Part shown: positions 25,090 to 34,120 of the stretch, in pieces
How the letters are laid out: the number at the start of each line of letters is the position of its first letter
How positions within the stretch are numbered: the stretch's first letter is position 1
From: Bacteroidota bacterium
Lineage (GTDB): Bacteria; Bacteroidota; Bacteroidia; Flavobacteriales; Weeksellaceae
NCBI GenBank assembly: GCA_023460855.1
Contig: JAEWOS010000032.1
Span: forward strand, 1-64,000
Direction of reading: 5' to 3'
DNA length: 64,000 nt
Program-made: the position numbers and the translations under genes
The notes under the pieces: generated by a model
The model's database searches: none
What the model was told of the DNA's origin: nothing
Seen by the model: the letters and a program-made list of their open reading frames with translations, nothing else

Positions 25090-26319
25090 TCAGGTGAGTC
25101 TTTTAGATTCGTAAATATACGCAGCCGCGTACAGAATTCCGGAAAAAGTAACACCGGCAACATTAATCCACGCCACGCCGGTCAATCCAAAATCCGGCGT
25201 TAATAAATAATAGGAAACTGACAGCAGCACCATCATCAGCAATGAAACCCAGAGCGTCCATTTTGGCTTTCCAAGTGCGGCCAGTGCATACGAAAAAGGG
25301 GCACGGATCAGCATTACAGATATGCAGACCAGGATTAAAATCCTGAACAATTGCGAATCCTGATACTGCTCTCCAAAAATTTTCATTATTAAATCCGCAA
25401 ACAGATAACTCACTAAAAGCAACACGATTACTACCGGCAACAGTGCTTTAAAATAATCTTTCAGATATTTACGCTGATAGCTGAGGTTTCTGTAATTTTT
25501 ACAAAGTTCCGGATAACCGGTCTGCAGAATGATATATGCTATAAAAACGAGATTCATGGGGATGGTGTTGCTTACCCGAAACTCTGCAACTGCGCTGCTC
25601 CCGATCAGCATGGATATAAAAAAAACGTCCAGCAGGAAAATCCATTCTCCAACCTGCGTTGCCATTGCTGTGGTCACAGAAAAATTCCAGAATTCCTTCT
25701 CTGAAATACTGCGAAAAAATTCGCGGTGTTTGGAAACCCTGAATTTATGTAAAAACAGAACAGTAAACGGAGAAATACACAACGCTAACAGATATCCTTT
25801 TAATCCGAAAAGATAGAGTCCGGCAACCGTTAAGATCAGCAGCGATAAAGACGAGGCAATATCCAGCAGCGCAAATTTTTTATTATCGAAATCAGCACGG
25901 GCTTCTGCTTTTGCCTGTTCCAGCAAAAAAAGACCGAAAAACCGGATTACCAATACACAAATCAACACAAAAACAATCTGCGTGTTCCAGTAAAATACGG
26001 CCGCGATTGCAATCAGAATAATACTTAGGGCTAACTGTAACAGCAAACCATAAGTGAATGAATAATTCTTTAGTTGCTCTTTCTCCGGCACTTCTGCAAT
26101 AGAACCGAAGCGCAGAATTCCCTGATAACTTCCACCGCCTGCCAAAACAGTAAAAAAAGCGAGAAAATTCAGAGCGGCGCTGATCATTCCGAATTCATTA
26201 ACCGTTAAAATCCAGGTTGTAAAAAGCACCGTGAAGAATACGGAAAGTTTGGAAACCAACACCGCGCCTCCAACCCAAAATCCGTTGTTCCGGATAAAGT
26301 GATTAACGAAGTTTTTCAT
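25090..26319 (-). CDS. Polysaccharide flippase, Wzx/MATE-like
   Basis: The 409-residue protein has about twelve membrane segments (GAVLVSKLSVFFTVLFTTWIL, ALSIILIAIAAVFY, LLPVVIVLLLVSYLFADLIM) and resembles polysaccharide biosynthesis flippases that move lipid-linked oligosaccharide across the inner membrane. Its N terminus (SKLSVFF...LTVNEFGMISAALNFLAFF) matches the family entry motif. It overlaps the upstream glycosyltransferase by 17 bases and nearly touches asnB, so the three are co-translated. Substrate inferred only from context. Confidence 0.88.
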   Translation of the reverse strand: MKNFVNHFIRNNGFWVGGAVLVSKLSVFFTVLFTTWILTVNEFGMISAALNFLAFFTVLAGGGSYQGILRFGSIAEVPEKEQLKNYSFTYGLLLQLALSIILIAIAAVFYWNTQIVFVLICVLVIRFFGLFLLEQAKAEARADFDNKKFALLDIASSLSLLILTVAGLYLFGLKGYLLALCISPFTVLFLHKFRVSKHREFFRSISEKEFWNFSVTTAMATQVGEWIFLLDVFFISMLIGSSAVAEFRVSNTIPMNLVFIAYIILQTGYPELCKNYRNLSYQRKYLKDYFKALLPVVIVLLLVSYLFADLIMKIFGEQYQDSQLFRILILVCISVMLIRAPFSYALAALGKPKWTLWVSLLMMVLLSVSYYLLTPDFGLTGVAWINVAGVTFSGILYAAAYIYESKRLT

Positions 26320-27457
26320 TTAGAATTTGCAGATATGATTCGCTGTACTGTTTTGCAATGCTTGCAACTGAAAAATTATTCTCGGCGTACGCAGAAAGTT
26401 CTTCACCGGTTGCAAAAAGTCGATTGTTAATCGCTTTTCTCATCGCTGATTTGAGGTTTTCAACGGAACGCTCTTCAATCAGGACACCGAAATTTTCCGG
26501 AAAAAACTCTGAAATTCCGCCGACATCCGACGAAATAACGGGAATTCCGGCTGAAAAAGATTCCGAAATAACGCAGGGCTGGTTTTCGTCTTCGCTGAAC
26601 AGAATAAAACAGCCGGCTTCATTCATTTTTGCAGCAACTTCCGGTGAAGTGAGCATTCCGAAGAACTCAATCCGGTTGTGAAATCCGGAATTTTTGATCT
26701 GCTGTTTCAAAAGTTGTGCATCGGTTTCCGAAGCGTCACCACCAATTAAAAGACGAATATTTAGTCCTTCTTTCATCAGTTCCGTTGCAGCCTCAACTAT
26801 TTTATCCGGATTTTTACGCGACACAAGATTCGAAATATGCAAAAAAACGAATTCGCTGTCTTCCCGGACATGATTCTGAGGTCTGAATACCGTAGTATCT
26901 ACAACGTTTGGTACAACTTTCATCGGAGCTGTAATTCCAAGTTCATTCAGGCCTTTCTTCAGATCATCCGTAACCGGAAAAATACTGGAAGCATTGTTTC
27001 CGGTCAGTCTTGCGACATTTTTTTGAACCGGACTAAGATTCTTCAGGTTTATCGGACGGTAATCTGTGAAATGTTCCGTAACAACGTACGAGATTCCGTA
27101 TTTCTTCTTTAGCCAAAGTGCAAAAAGAATGTTCGTATGCAGCACATTTGCATGAATGATATCGGGTTTCTTAATGAGTCTGTAACCTTTCTTATACGCA
27201 GAAAATTTTCTGACATTGTTGATTATCGGATTTCCTGCATCCTTGTAGTAAACGATTACCGTGTGAATTCCGTTGACCGTTTTATCTTCAATCTGATACA
27301 TCTGCTGCTGTTGAGGATCGGGAACGACATGAAGAATTTCTACATCGTGCAGTGTATTTACAGCTTCTGCATGGCGCTGCACAAAATTTCCGTCCAGCGG
27401 ATGAAGCCTGTTCGGAAACCAGGATGAAATGAAGAGAACTTTGCGGCGTGCACTCAT
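26303..27457 (-). CDS. GT4 family glycosyltransferase
   Basis: The 384-residue protein has the two-domain GT-B layout. The N-terminal half opens VLFISSWFPNRLHPLDGNFVQ with ADVIHAN-like DIIHANVLHTNILFALWLKK and VVTEHFTDY. The C-terminal half has FVFLHISNLVSRKNPDK, RLLIGGDASETDAQLL, and the nucleotide-sugar-binding signature PCVISESFSAGIPVISSDVGGISEFF (E-x7-E type). It transfers an activated sugar to a lipid-linked or protein acceptor in the cytoplasm; the sugar is not known. First gene of the operon with flippase and asnB. Confidence 0.92.
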   Translation of the reverse strand: MSARRKVLFISSWFPNRLHPLDGNFVQRHAEAVNTLHDVEILHVVPDPQQQQMYQIEDKTVNGIHTVIVYYKDAGNPIINNVRKFSAYKKGYRLIKKPDIIHANVLHTNILFALWLKKKYGISYVVTEHFTDYRPINLKNLSPVQKNVARLTGNNASSIFPVTDDLKKGLNELGITAPMKVVPNVVDTTVFRPQNHVREDSEFVFLHISNLVSRKNPDKIVEAATELMKEGLNIRLLIGGDASETDAQLLKQQIKNSGFHNRIEFFGMLTSPEVAAKMNEAGCFILFSEDENQPCVISESFSAGIPVISSDVGGISEFFPENFGVLIEERSVENLKSAMRKAINNRLFATGEELSAYAENNFSVASIAKQYSESYLQILNEKLR

Positions 27458-27466
27458 GATGTTTCA

Positions 27467-27474
27467 CAAAAATA
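27467..27474 (-). promoter_or_regulatory. Putative -7 box TATTTTTG for the glycosyltransferase operon
   Basis: Minus-strand TAnnTTTG only 10 bases upstream of the ATG at 27457, implying a very short leader. Confidence 0.5.
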
Positions 27475-27482
27475 GCGAAATA

Positions 27483-27510
27483 AACAAAGCCCGGAATTCC
27501 GGACTTTGTT
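27483..27510 (-). terminator. Terminator after the small conserved gene
   Basis: AACAAAGTCCGG pairs with CCGGGCTTTGTT on the minus strand with one mismatch around AATT, ending the operon that starts at mlaD. Confidence 0.85.
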
Positions 27511-27530
27511 TTTTGGTAGCTTTTGAATAT

Positions 27531-28022
27531 CTAAGCGACATAGATTGCTGCCCAGCTTCTTCTTAATGGCAACAGAAAATCGGACAGAAAACTCACATAA
27601 GTTGATTTTGAAAAATCAAATACTTCGATAGCGGTGGAAAGTTCACCGTTCTTTACGGCATTTCTGAAATCCTGAAGTTTCATCGTTTTTACGGTGCCGT
27701 CTTCAACGTAGGAAGCTTTCATCCGGTCGAAAAGGCCCAGTTGAAACTCGGTGTCAATTTCTCGCATTACCGTGTTCAGCGAATCGATGGAACAGCCTGA
27801 AGCCATTTCTTTTTCTTCATCAACCGCAATTACGATAAACTGATTTTTTTCAATTTTGAATGAGGAAGTCAGTTGTTTTCCGTGTGCTTTCCAGGATGCC
27901 AGGAAATCATACAGTTTTTCTGCAATGGCTTTGCTTTCTTTCGCAGTGAAAGGGCGCGAAGCCGGATAAATCAAAATCCGGAAATCGCTGGTTTCAGTTA
28001 TCGTAGATTCTTCTATTCTCAT
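27531..28022 (-). CDS. Small conserved flavobacterial protein (often annotated ABC transporter ATPase)
   Basis: The 163-residue protein resembles a family I recall from Flavobacterium that is labelled ABC transporter ATPase, sharing VWIYQ/ILIYPASRPFT, WKAHGKQLTSSF, FIVIAVDE and the GCSIDSLNTVMREI motif. No Walker A, Walker B or ABC signature sequence is present, and the length is too short for an ATPase domain, so that name looks wrong. It is the last gene of the mlaD-Fe-S operon. Cytoplasmic, function unknown. Confidence 0.8.
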   Translation of the reverse strand: MRIEESTITETSDFRILIYPASRPFTAKESKAIAEKLYDFLASWKAHGKQLTSSFKIEKNQFIVIAVDEEKEMASGCSIDSLNTVMREIDTEFQLGLFDRMKASYVEDGTVKTMKLQDFRNAVKNGELSTAIEVFDFSKSTYVSFLSDFLLPLRRSWAAIYVA

Positions 28023-28049
28023 TTCAATATAATTTGGCTGAATGAACTG

Positions 28050-28835
28050 TTACAGGTCTTCCGCTTCAGCAAGAAGTTCAGCGATATCCTTTACAGCGAC
28101 TTCGCTTTCTTTGTTAAAATGCTTCACGCCGTCCGTCATCATCGTATTGCAAAAAGGACAACCGGTTGCAATGACATTCGGTTTTTCGGAGAGAGCTTCT
28201 TCCGTACGTTCTATATTGATGTCTTTTTTACCTTTTTCCGGTTCCTTGAACATCTGCGCTCCACCTGCTCCGCAACACAAGCCGTTTTGTTTGCAGCGTT
28301 TCATTTCAACAAGCTCAGCATCGAGTTTCTTCAAAAGATCGCGTGGCGCTTCATACTCATCATTTGCTCTTCCGAGATAACACGGATCGTGAAAGGTTAT
28401 TTTCTTTCCTTCAAATTTACCACCCTCTACTTTCAGCCTTCCGTCCTGCATAAGGCTTTTCAGAAACTGTGTGTGATGTACCACCTCGTAATTTCCGCCG
28501 AGGCCGGAATATTCGTTTTTAAGTGTATTGAAACAGTGCGGACAGGCGGTCACGATCTTTTTCACTTCGTACGCGTTCAGGATTTCAATATTCGTAAGCG
28601 CCATCATCTGAAAAACGAATTCGTTTCCGGCACGTTTCGCGGGATCTCCGGTGCAGCTTTCTTCGGGTCCCAGAACTGCAAATTCCACCCCGATTCTGTC
28701 GAGTATTTTACAGAATGCCCGTGTAATTTTCTTCGCGCGGTCATCAAAACTACCGGCACATCCTACCCAAAAAAGTATTTCCGGTGATTTACCTTCGGCA
28801 GCATATTCTGCCATTGTTTTTATCTTAAAATCCAT
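28050..28835 (-). CDS. CCG-domain (Fe-S)-binding protein, HdrD/GlpC-like
   Basis: The 261-residue protein has two CCG-type cysteine domains as in heterodisulfide reductase and glycolate/lactate oxidase Fe-S subunits. The C-terminal domain is canonical: FHDPCYLGR, NGLCCGAGGAQMF, TGCPFCNTMM. The N-terminal domain has FWVGCAGSFDD and ACPHCFNTLKNEY, but its CCG is replaced by CTG (EESCTGDPAKRAGN). It lies downstream of the membrane 4Fe-4S protein, with one secreted-protein gene between, and probably forms a complex that moves electrons to or from the quinone pool; donor not known. Confidence 0.88.
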   Translation of the reverse strand: MDFKIKTMAEYAAEGKSPEILFWVGCAGSFDDRAKKITRAFCKILDRIGVEFAVLGPEESCTGDPAKRAGNEFVFQMMALTNIEILNAYEVKKIVTACPHCFNTLKNEYSGLGGNYEVVHHTQFLKSLMQDGRLKVEGGKFEGKKITFHDPCYLGRANDEYEAPRDLLKKLDAELVEMKRCKQNGLCCGAGGAQMFKEPEKGKKDINIERTEEALSEKPNVIATGCPFCNTMMTDGVKHFNKESEVAVKDIAELLAEAEDL

Positions 28836-28866
28836 CTGTTAAGCAATCGAAGTGTTTCCTGCGTTC

Positions 28867-29526
28867 TTACTTTTTCTTAGCAGTTTTCTTTTTTGGTTCT
28901 GCTGTCGTAGTTTTTGTTTTACCTGCGTCACTATTAACCGATGCGCGGGAAACTGCGGCTGCTTTCCTCAAAATATCGGCATCAACGATGGCGTTCAGCA
29001 TTTCGCTGTCCGGTTGATAAGTCAGGTATCTCCATTCTCCTTCCGTTTTCTCGTCGTTGATTGCAATAACTACAGAATTTTTGGTAAGACGCAGCGTGTC
29101 ATCACTCACGAACTGCGGTGTAATTCCCTGCGCAGCAAAAGATTCCGTTAACGCTGCCTTATACTTTTCATCAAATTTCTTGTAAAAAGTCATTTCCATG
29201 TTTACCGGATGGTTCACAATGGCATAATGGCCGTTCTTACCTTCCATTATATCGGATACAGTAATCTGTTCAGGGCTGCCAGGCAGAATATTCAGCTTGT
29301 AATCTGCGGTTCCTTCGGTTTGCGTCATGAAAGAATTAATCAGCGTTTCTTTATCCATGAAATCGAAAGCGGCCGGATGAATCTGCTTAATAAAAATGCT
29401 TGGATCCTTACTTTCCATAAGGGCCGCACTTTCTTTGGCGTCATTCATAATGATCATCTGATTTTCGTCCTGTGCGGATATTGCGGTGAAAAATGTAACA
29501 CCTAAAACTAAAAGTATTTTTTTCAT
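28867..29526 (-). CDS. Secreted protein of unknown function within the Fe-S operon
   Basis: The 219-residue protein begins with a signal peptide (KKILLVLGVTFFTAISAQ). The mature part (SALMESKDPSIFIKQIHPAAFDF, LINSFMTQTEGTADYKLNI, VNHPVNMEMTFYKKFDE) shows no domain I recognise, and the C terminus is a low-complexity Thr/Lys tail (TKTTTAEPKKKTAKKK) that may be disordered. It sits 30 bases downstream of the membrane Fe-S gene and 31 bases upstream of the CCG-domain gene, so it is in the operon, but a periplasmic protein has no obvious place in that complex. Confidence 0.75.
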   Translation of the reverse strand: MKKILLVLGVTFFTAISAQDENQMIIMNDAKESAALMESKDPSIFIKQIHPAAFDFMDKETLINSFMTQTEGTADYKLNILPGSPEQITVSDIMEGKNGHYAIVNHPVNMEMTFYKKFDEKYKAALTESFAAQGITPQFVSDDTLRLTKNSVVIAINDEKTEGEWRYLTYQPDSEMLNAIVDADILRKAAAVSRASVNSDAGKTKTTTAEPKKKTAKKK

Positions 29527-29556
29527 TGTTATAAAAATTAAATTATCGGGCAGGAA

Positions 29557-30891
29557 TTATTCGTTCGCCCAGTTCATACGGTCCGCCTGATTGTATTGCC
29601 ACGGTGCAGCATTGTTTTCGATATTGGTCATCATCAGATTCCATTCCTGAGGAGCGGAAGATTCCTCCATAATCATATAACGTCTCAAATCCATAATTAT
29701 TGAAAGCGGATCAATCAGGACAGGACAGGCTTCCACGCACGCATTACAGGTCGTACATGCTCTTAGTTCTTCACGCAGAATGTGGTCGTCGAGCAGTTTT
29801 TTGCCGTCATCTACAAACTTTCTTTTGGCATTGATGTTTTTACCTACCTCTTCAATTCGGTCTCTCGTATCCATCATGATTTTACGGGGAGAGAGTTTCT
29901 TGCCGGTAATATTTGCGGGACACACAGCGGTACATCTTCCACATTCTGTACATGTATAGGCATTCAGCAACTGTACCTGGTTCAGATCGAAAATATCGCT
30001 GGCTCCAAATTTTTCAGGAACTGCTGCAGCATCACCTTCAGCCGGAGCGGCATATGGATCTGCATTGGGATCCATCATCAGCTTAATCTCCTTCGTAACC
30101 GAATCGAGGTTGCGCATTTTTCCTTTTTTCTGAAGATTTGCATACCACGTATTTGGAAATGCAAAAATAATATGGAGGTGCTTGGAAAAATAAAGATAAT
30201 TCATAAAGAACATAATACCGATGATATGCAGCCACCACCAGGCACGTTCCGTAAACATTAGCATGCTGTCTCCAAAATTAAACCAGTCGTAAACCGGGGC
30301 AAAAAGATGCTGGGAAACCGGGAAATATCCATGATCTGAATAGATGCCGCGCTGCTGCAGCAAAGAATCAGTGGCATTCATACTGAAAAATGCAACCATC
30401 AGCACAAATTCGATCACAAGAATCCAGTTGGCGTCATTTTTCGGCCAGCCAAAAAGTTCTTTCATGGTGAGCCTTTTCACTCCGTAAAAGTTTCTACGGA
30501 TAAAGAAAATAACAACAGCCAGCAACACCAGAAGCGCCATAATCTCGAGCGTTGCGGTTAAAATATTGTACGCTGTTTCTCCTATTACGGATGCAAGAAA
30601 ACGGTGTGTACCGAAAATTCCATCGACAATGATCTCAATCAGTTCGAGATTCACGATCAGAAATCCAACATAGACCAACATATGTAGAAAACCTGCAACA
30701 GGCCTTGCTCCCATTTTGCTTTGTCCCAGTGCTACTCTGGTCATCATCGCCCACCGTTCATCTTTACGGTCGTTACGGCAAATTTCTTTCCCGAGTTTTA
30801 TGTTTCTGTAGATTTCGCGAAGGCTGCGGAAAAACAGACCAAAACCTACCGCTAACAGGATGACGAAAAGGATATTATCCAGGTACTGCAT
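29557..30891 (-). CDS. Membrane 4Fe-4S oxidoreductase subunit, HdrE/NarI plus ferredoxin type
   Basis: The 444-residue protein joins about five to six N-terminal membrane helices to a dicluster ferredoxin domain. The membrane part has histidines placed as in NarI/DsrM-type haem or quinone subunits (FLHMLVYVGFLIVN, WWLHIIGIMFFMNYLYFSKHLH). The ferredoxin part has two CxxCxxCxxxCP motifs, CTECGRCTAVCPANITG and CTTCNACVEACPVLIDP. With the CCG protein at 28050 it makes a complete electron-transfer module; use of the menaquinone pool is inferred. The start codon is directly after the mlaD-like stop codon. Confidence 0.9.
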   Translation of the reverse strand: MQYLDNILFVILLAVGFGLFFRSLREIYRNIKLGKEICRNDRKDERWAMMTRVALGQSKMGARPVAGFLHMLVYVGFLIVNLELIEIIVDGIFGTHRFLASVIGETAYNILTATLEIMALLVLLAVVIFFIRRNFYGVKRLTMKELFGWPKNDANWILVIEFVLMVAFFSMNATDSLLQQRGIYSDHGYFPVSQHLFAPVYDWFNFGDSMLMFTERAWWWLHIIGIMFFMNYLYFSKHLHIIFAFPNTWYANLQKKGKMRNLDSVTKEIKLMMDPNADPYAAPAEGDAAAVPEKFGASDIFDLNQVQLLNAYTCTECGRCTAVCPANITGKKLSPRKIMMDTRDRIEEVGKNINAKRKFVDDGKKLLDDHILREELRACTTCNACVEACPVLIDPLSIIMDLRRYMIMEESSAPQEWNLMMTNIENNAAPWQYNQADRMNWANE

Positions 30892-31848
30892 TTATTCTGA
30901 TTTATCGGTGTTCTTGCCAAATACTGAAAAGTTCAGATATCTCTTTGGGTTTTCTTTTATATCTACAACCAGTGCATTCAGGTTCTTCGAGGTTTGTTCG
31001 AGATTGTTATAAAGTTCTTCATCCTTCAGCACTTTACCAAGGCTACCTTCACCTCTGTCCATGGCCGCAATTACCCCATTGAGATTATTTACCGTTCTGT
31101 CCAGATTAGCTATTGTCGCATTGAGTCTCTGCGTATCGATACTTTCGGCAAGCGTTCCGTATTTGTCAATTGCAACATCTGCGGAACGTACAGCAATACT
31201 GGCATCATCCAAAACCCGCTGAAGCCTTGGATCATTGTTGGCTAGCAATGAGTTTACATTACGTGACGCACCGTCCAGCGTTGTTACAGTACGGTTCAGA
31301 TTGGTGAGAAGCGCACGGATTTCCGCACGGTTTCTTTCGTCAAGCACTCTGTTTGCATTGTTCGCAAGCGAATCCACCGTTTTCAGGGCAGCCTGCAACT
31401 GATCTTTAACCGGGCCAACCTGTTCTGAAAGACCTTCCAGCATTGATGCTTTGTAACCGCTTTGCAGCGTGTCGCCGTCCACAGCAAACGGAGTTCCATA
31501 CTTCAGATTAATTCGCATGGATTTCCCGGACATCAGCCCTGGTTCGAAAATTTCAACCGTCGATTTTTTCGAGAATTCGAAATCGTTGTTCACTGTTAGT
31601 TTTACCACGAAAAATACTTCTCCGTTTTTCCTGGTTTGCGGAAGAATCTGGTCCACCTGCCCAACTTTCAGACCGTTAATCGTTACGGGGCTGCTCTGCT
31701 CCAGCCCTTCTACGTTATCATATTTTGCGTAAAAAATATTATCTGTAGTAAATAGATTTTTCCCCCTCATGAACTGAAACAGAAAAATAAATCCGGCAAT
31801 GGCCAAAATGGCGATGGCTCCTGCTTTTACTTCTTTACTTATTTTCAT
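30892..31848 (-). CDS. mlaD: MlaD family MCE-domain lipid transport protein
   Basis: The 318-residue protein has a single N-terminal membrane anchor (AGAIAILAIAGFIFLFQF) and an MCE domain at about 38-120 (YAKYDNVEGLEQSSPVTING, VGQVDQI, SGKSMRINLKYG). The C-terminal half is a long helical region with repeated ASRNVNSLLANN and TVNNLNG motifs. In the Mla system MlaD sits in the periplasm and carries phospholipid for the MlaFE transporter; matching mlaE and mlaF lie at 42.0-43.6 kb on the opposite strand, not here. First gene of the Fe-S operon. Confidence 0.9.
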   Translation of the reverse strand: MKISKEVKAGAIAILAIAGFIFLFQFMRGKNLFTTDNIFYAKYDNVEGLEQSSPVTINGLKVGQVDQILPQTRKNGEVFFVVKLTVNNDFEFSKKSTVEIFEPGLMSGKSMRINLKYGTPFAVDGDTLQSGYKASMLEGLSEQVGPVKDQLQAALKTVDSLANNANRVLDERNRAEIRALLTNLNRTVTTLDGASRNVNSLLANNDPRLQRVLDDASIAVRSADVAIDKYGTLAESIDTQRLNATIANLDRTVNNLNGVIAAMDRGEGSLGKVLKDEELYNNLEQTSKNLNALVVDIKENPKRYLNFSVFGKNTDKSE

Positions 31849-31869
31849 TAAATTTTGTCAAATTTTGAG

Positions 31870-31877
31870 CAAAGATA
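31870..31877 (-). promoter_or_regulatory. Putative -7 box TATCTTTG for the mlaD operon
   Basis: Minus-strand TAnnTTTG match 22 bases upstream of the ATG at 31848. Confidence 0.5.
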
Positions 31878-31926
31878 CATAATTTCGCTTTACATAACCT
31901 GCTTCAAAGTTTCCTGCACCTAACAG

Positions 31927-31952
31927 AAATAGCGGCTTTTCTGCCGCTATTT
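31927..31952 (-). terminator. Hairpin terminator after the PpiD-like gene
   Basis: AAATAGCGGC and GCCGCTATTT form a perfect 10-bp stem with a six-base loop; the T run is weak. Confidence 0.65.
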
Positions 31953-31975
31953 TGTATTATTTTATATAATTAAGT

Positions 31976-34120
31976 TTAGTTTCCTACTTTATCCCAGACT
32001 TCGATTCGGTAATCATCGATTTTCGCGTTGTCCTGCAGGCTTTTTAAATACTGCTGGCCAAACTGCTGAGAATATTGACTGGTAATACCATCCGTCACCT
32101 GCTTCAGATCACCAGGCTGTTTGTTTACTGTTTCTGATTTCTTGGTAATTACGTAAACGCCTGTCATACCTTCCACAGGCTGCGATACTTTTCCCTTCGC
32201 CACACCAAATGCAGCACCTGCCACCTTAGGCTCCATTGCTCCTAAAAGCTGCGGATTGATGATGTTCACCTGCGCAGTCTGTTTTGGCGCGCCAAACATT
32301 TTCGAAACCTGATCGAGGCTCTGAACATTTGATGCGTTGATTTTGGCAATGATATTTCTTGCAGCGATTCTGTTCTTAACGACCGGTTCAATCTGCTCAC
32401 GTACTGATTCCGCATCAACAAGACCTCTGTCCTGCTTTCCGTTCAGCATTGTTACGATTCTTTCGCCTGTACCTTCCACCGGAAACATTTCCGTATCACC
32501 TTTCTCACGTTTTTTGTCAAAAGCCCACTGTATTACTTCGCCGTCTTTTGCTGTTCCTGCACCCTGAATGGTACCGTCAAATCGCTGCACCGTTTTAGGA
32601 TTGCTGAACTGCAGATTGGATTTCTTCGCAATATTCACAAAATCGTTGAAAGACTTGCCCTGAATCTGCTGGATAAATCTTCTTGCATTTTTATCTACCT
32701 CAGCTTCCGTTTCAGCAGAAGGACGAACTACTTTTACAAGATTAGCTACCTTATATCCCATCGCTCCGGCTTTTTTATCTTCGATATTAATAATGTGATA
32801 TCCGAATGAAGATTCTACCAAACCGGTGCTTCCTTTAGGATTGGACATTAAATAATTCAGATAAGCAGGATCAAACGGAGATTCCGGTGTAACCCAGCCC
32901 ACGCTACCGTTTCTTTCTACCGCATTCGGTTCATCAGACATCGCCAGACCTTTGGTAAATTCCGCAGGACTTCCCTGAATTTTTGCATAAAGATCTTCTG
33001 CAATTTTCTTAGCCTCGTCCTTTGTTCTTGTTGCCTCAGAACGTTGCGCTCCCTGATATGCAATCAGAATATGTTTTGAAAGTACTGAATCAGATGCTTT
33101 CTTGTCCAGAAGTTTAGATACGATATAAAAATTCTGCTCTTTGTAAGGTCCGTAAGTCTGTCCCGGTGTAGCAGTAGTCACCCAGGAAGAAATGGACTGC
33201 GGCAATTGATTCGGATTAACATATGCGCTGTTGAACGGCATATCGGAATTCAGTTCCACAAACATGGAATCGTTCTCTGTATTCTGGAAATTTTCCGTGC
33301 CACCACTTACATCTGTACCCTGAGAAAGCAACTTGGTGATTTCGTGTGAAATCGCCTGTTCATCCGCAGCACTTGGAATCGCAGGAAAGTAAACCACTCC
33401 CAGATTTACAGCAGGCTCAGTTTTAAATGCATTCGGATACATTGCAATATAATCCTGCAGATCCTGTGTGGTAACTTTTACCGGATTTTTCGCAAGATAA
33501 CTGGTATAATCAACTTTTACGAGATCGATATCGGCCATTTTATCACGTTGCGACATCGCTGCTTCGGCTTCTTTCTTGCTCGTAGTAATACCAGCTGTAA
33601 TATTGGCAAAAAGCTGACGGGCCATCATGCGCACTTCAATCGATTTCCTGGTTTTTTGCCATTGATTGATCATTTCCATATTGCCGGAGTTTTCTACCTC
33701 GGCCACCTGTCTTTTGATTTCCTGAAGCCTGAAATTGCCCTTTTCATCAAAATTCTGCGGATTCTGTGCGAACATCGGGTCGAACTGCAGCTGATTCCAG
33801 AACATATCTTCCGTAAGGTTCAGACCTAATTTATCGAACTGCTGTTTGATGAGCTTGCCCTGAACAACTGTCTGCCATGCCTGTTCTTCCAAACCGATTG
33901 CCGGCTGCCCCTGTTGCTGCGCCTGCTGCTGCAGCAGAAACAACTGATCGTTGTATTCCTCACGGGTTATTTTGTCGCCGTTTACTTTTCCCAAAACTTC
34001 CGGATTTTTCCCAAAAAGCTGATCAAAAGTATCCGGATTCACCAGAAACGCGAGTAAAGCAAGTGCTATGATCCCCATCAAAAGGATCGGCCGTTTTCTT
34101 ATTTCACCTAAAATTGCCAT
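31976..34120 (-). CDS. PpiD-like periplasmic peptidyl-prolyl isomerase
   Basis: PpiD-type proteins are inner-membrane-anchored folding chaperones facing the periplasm. The 714-residue protein has an N-terminal anchor (RPILLMGIIALALLAFLV) followed by a SurA-like N-terminal chaperone domain (LGKVNGDKITREEYNDQL), a parvulin PPIase domain (VLSKHILIAYQGAQRS, NGSVGWVTPESPFDPAYL, STGLVESSFGYHIINI) near residues 345-450, and a C-terminal part with a second PPIase-like fold (AFGVAKGKVSQPVEGMTGVYVI). Divergent from lon, another protein-quality gene, 254 bases away. Confidence 0.92.
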   Translation of the reverse strand: MAILGEIRKRPILLMGIIALALLAFLVNPDTFDQLFGKNPEVLGKVNGDKITREEYNDQLFLLQQQAQQQGQPAIGLEEQAWQTVVQGKLIKQQFDKLGLNLTEDMFWNQLQFDPMFAQNPQNFDEKGNFRLQEIKRQVAEVENSGNMEMINQWQKTRKSIEVRMMARQLFANITAGITTSKKEAEAAMSQRDKMADIDLVKVDYTSYLAKNPVKVTTQDLQDYIAMYPNAFKTEPAVNLGVVYFPAIPSAADEQAISHEITKLLSQGTDVSGGTENFQNTENDSMFVELNSDMPFNSAYVNPNQLPQSISSWVTTATPGQTYGPYKEQNFYIVSKLLDKKASDSVLSKHILIAYQGAQRSEATRTKDEAKKIAEDLYAKIQGSPAEFTKGLAMSDEPNAVERNGSVGWVTPESPFDPAYLNYLMSNPKGSTGLVESSFGYHIINIEDKKAGAMGYKVANLVKVVRPSAETEAEVDKNARRFIQQIQGKSFNDFVNIAKKSNLQFSNPKTVQRFDGTIQGAGTAKDGEVIQWAFDKKREKGDTEMFPVEGTGERIVTMLNGKQDRGLVDAESVREQIEPVVKNRIAARNIIAKINASNVQSLDQVSKMFGAPKQTAQVNIINPQLLGAMEPKVAGAAFGVAKGKVSQPVEGMTGVYVITKKSETVNKQPGDLKQVTDGITSQYSQQFGQQYLKSLQDNAKIDDYRIEVWDKVGN

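Noticed and set aside
27873..28787. 304-residue plus-strand open frame across the CCG Fe-S protein
   Set aside because: It is antisense to a gene with intact cysteine motifs, is Phe/Arg rich without a motif, and spans two real genes.
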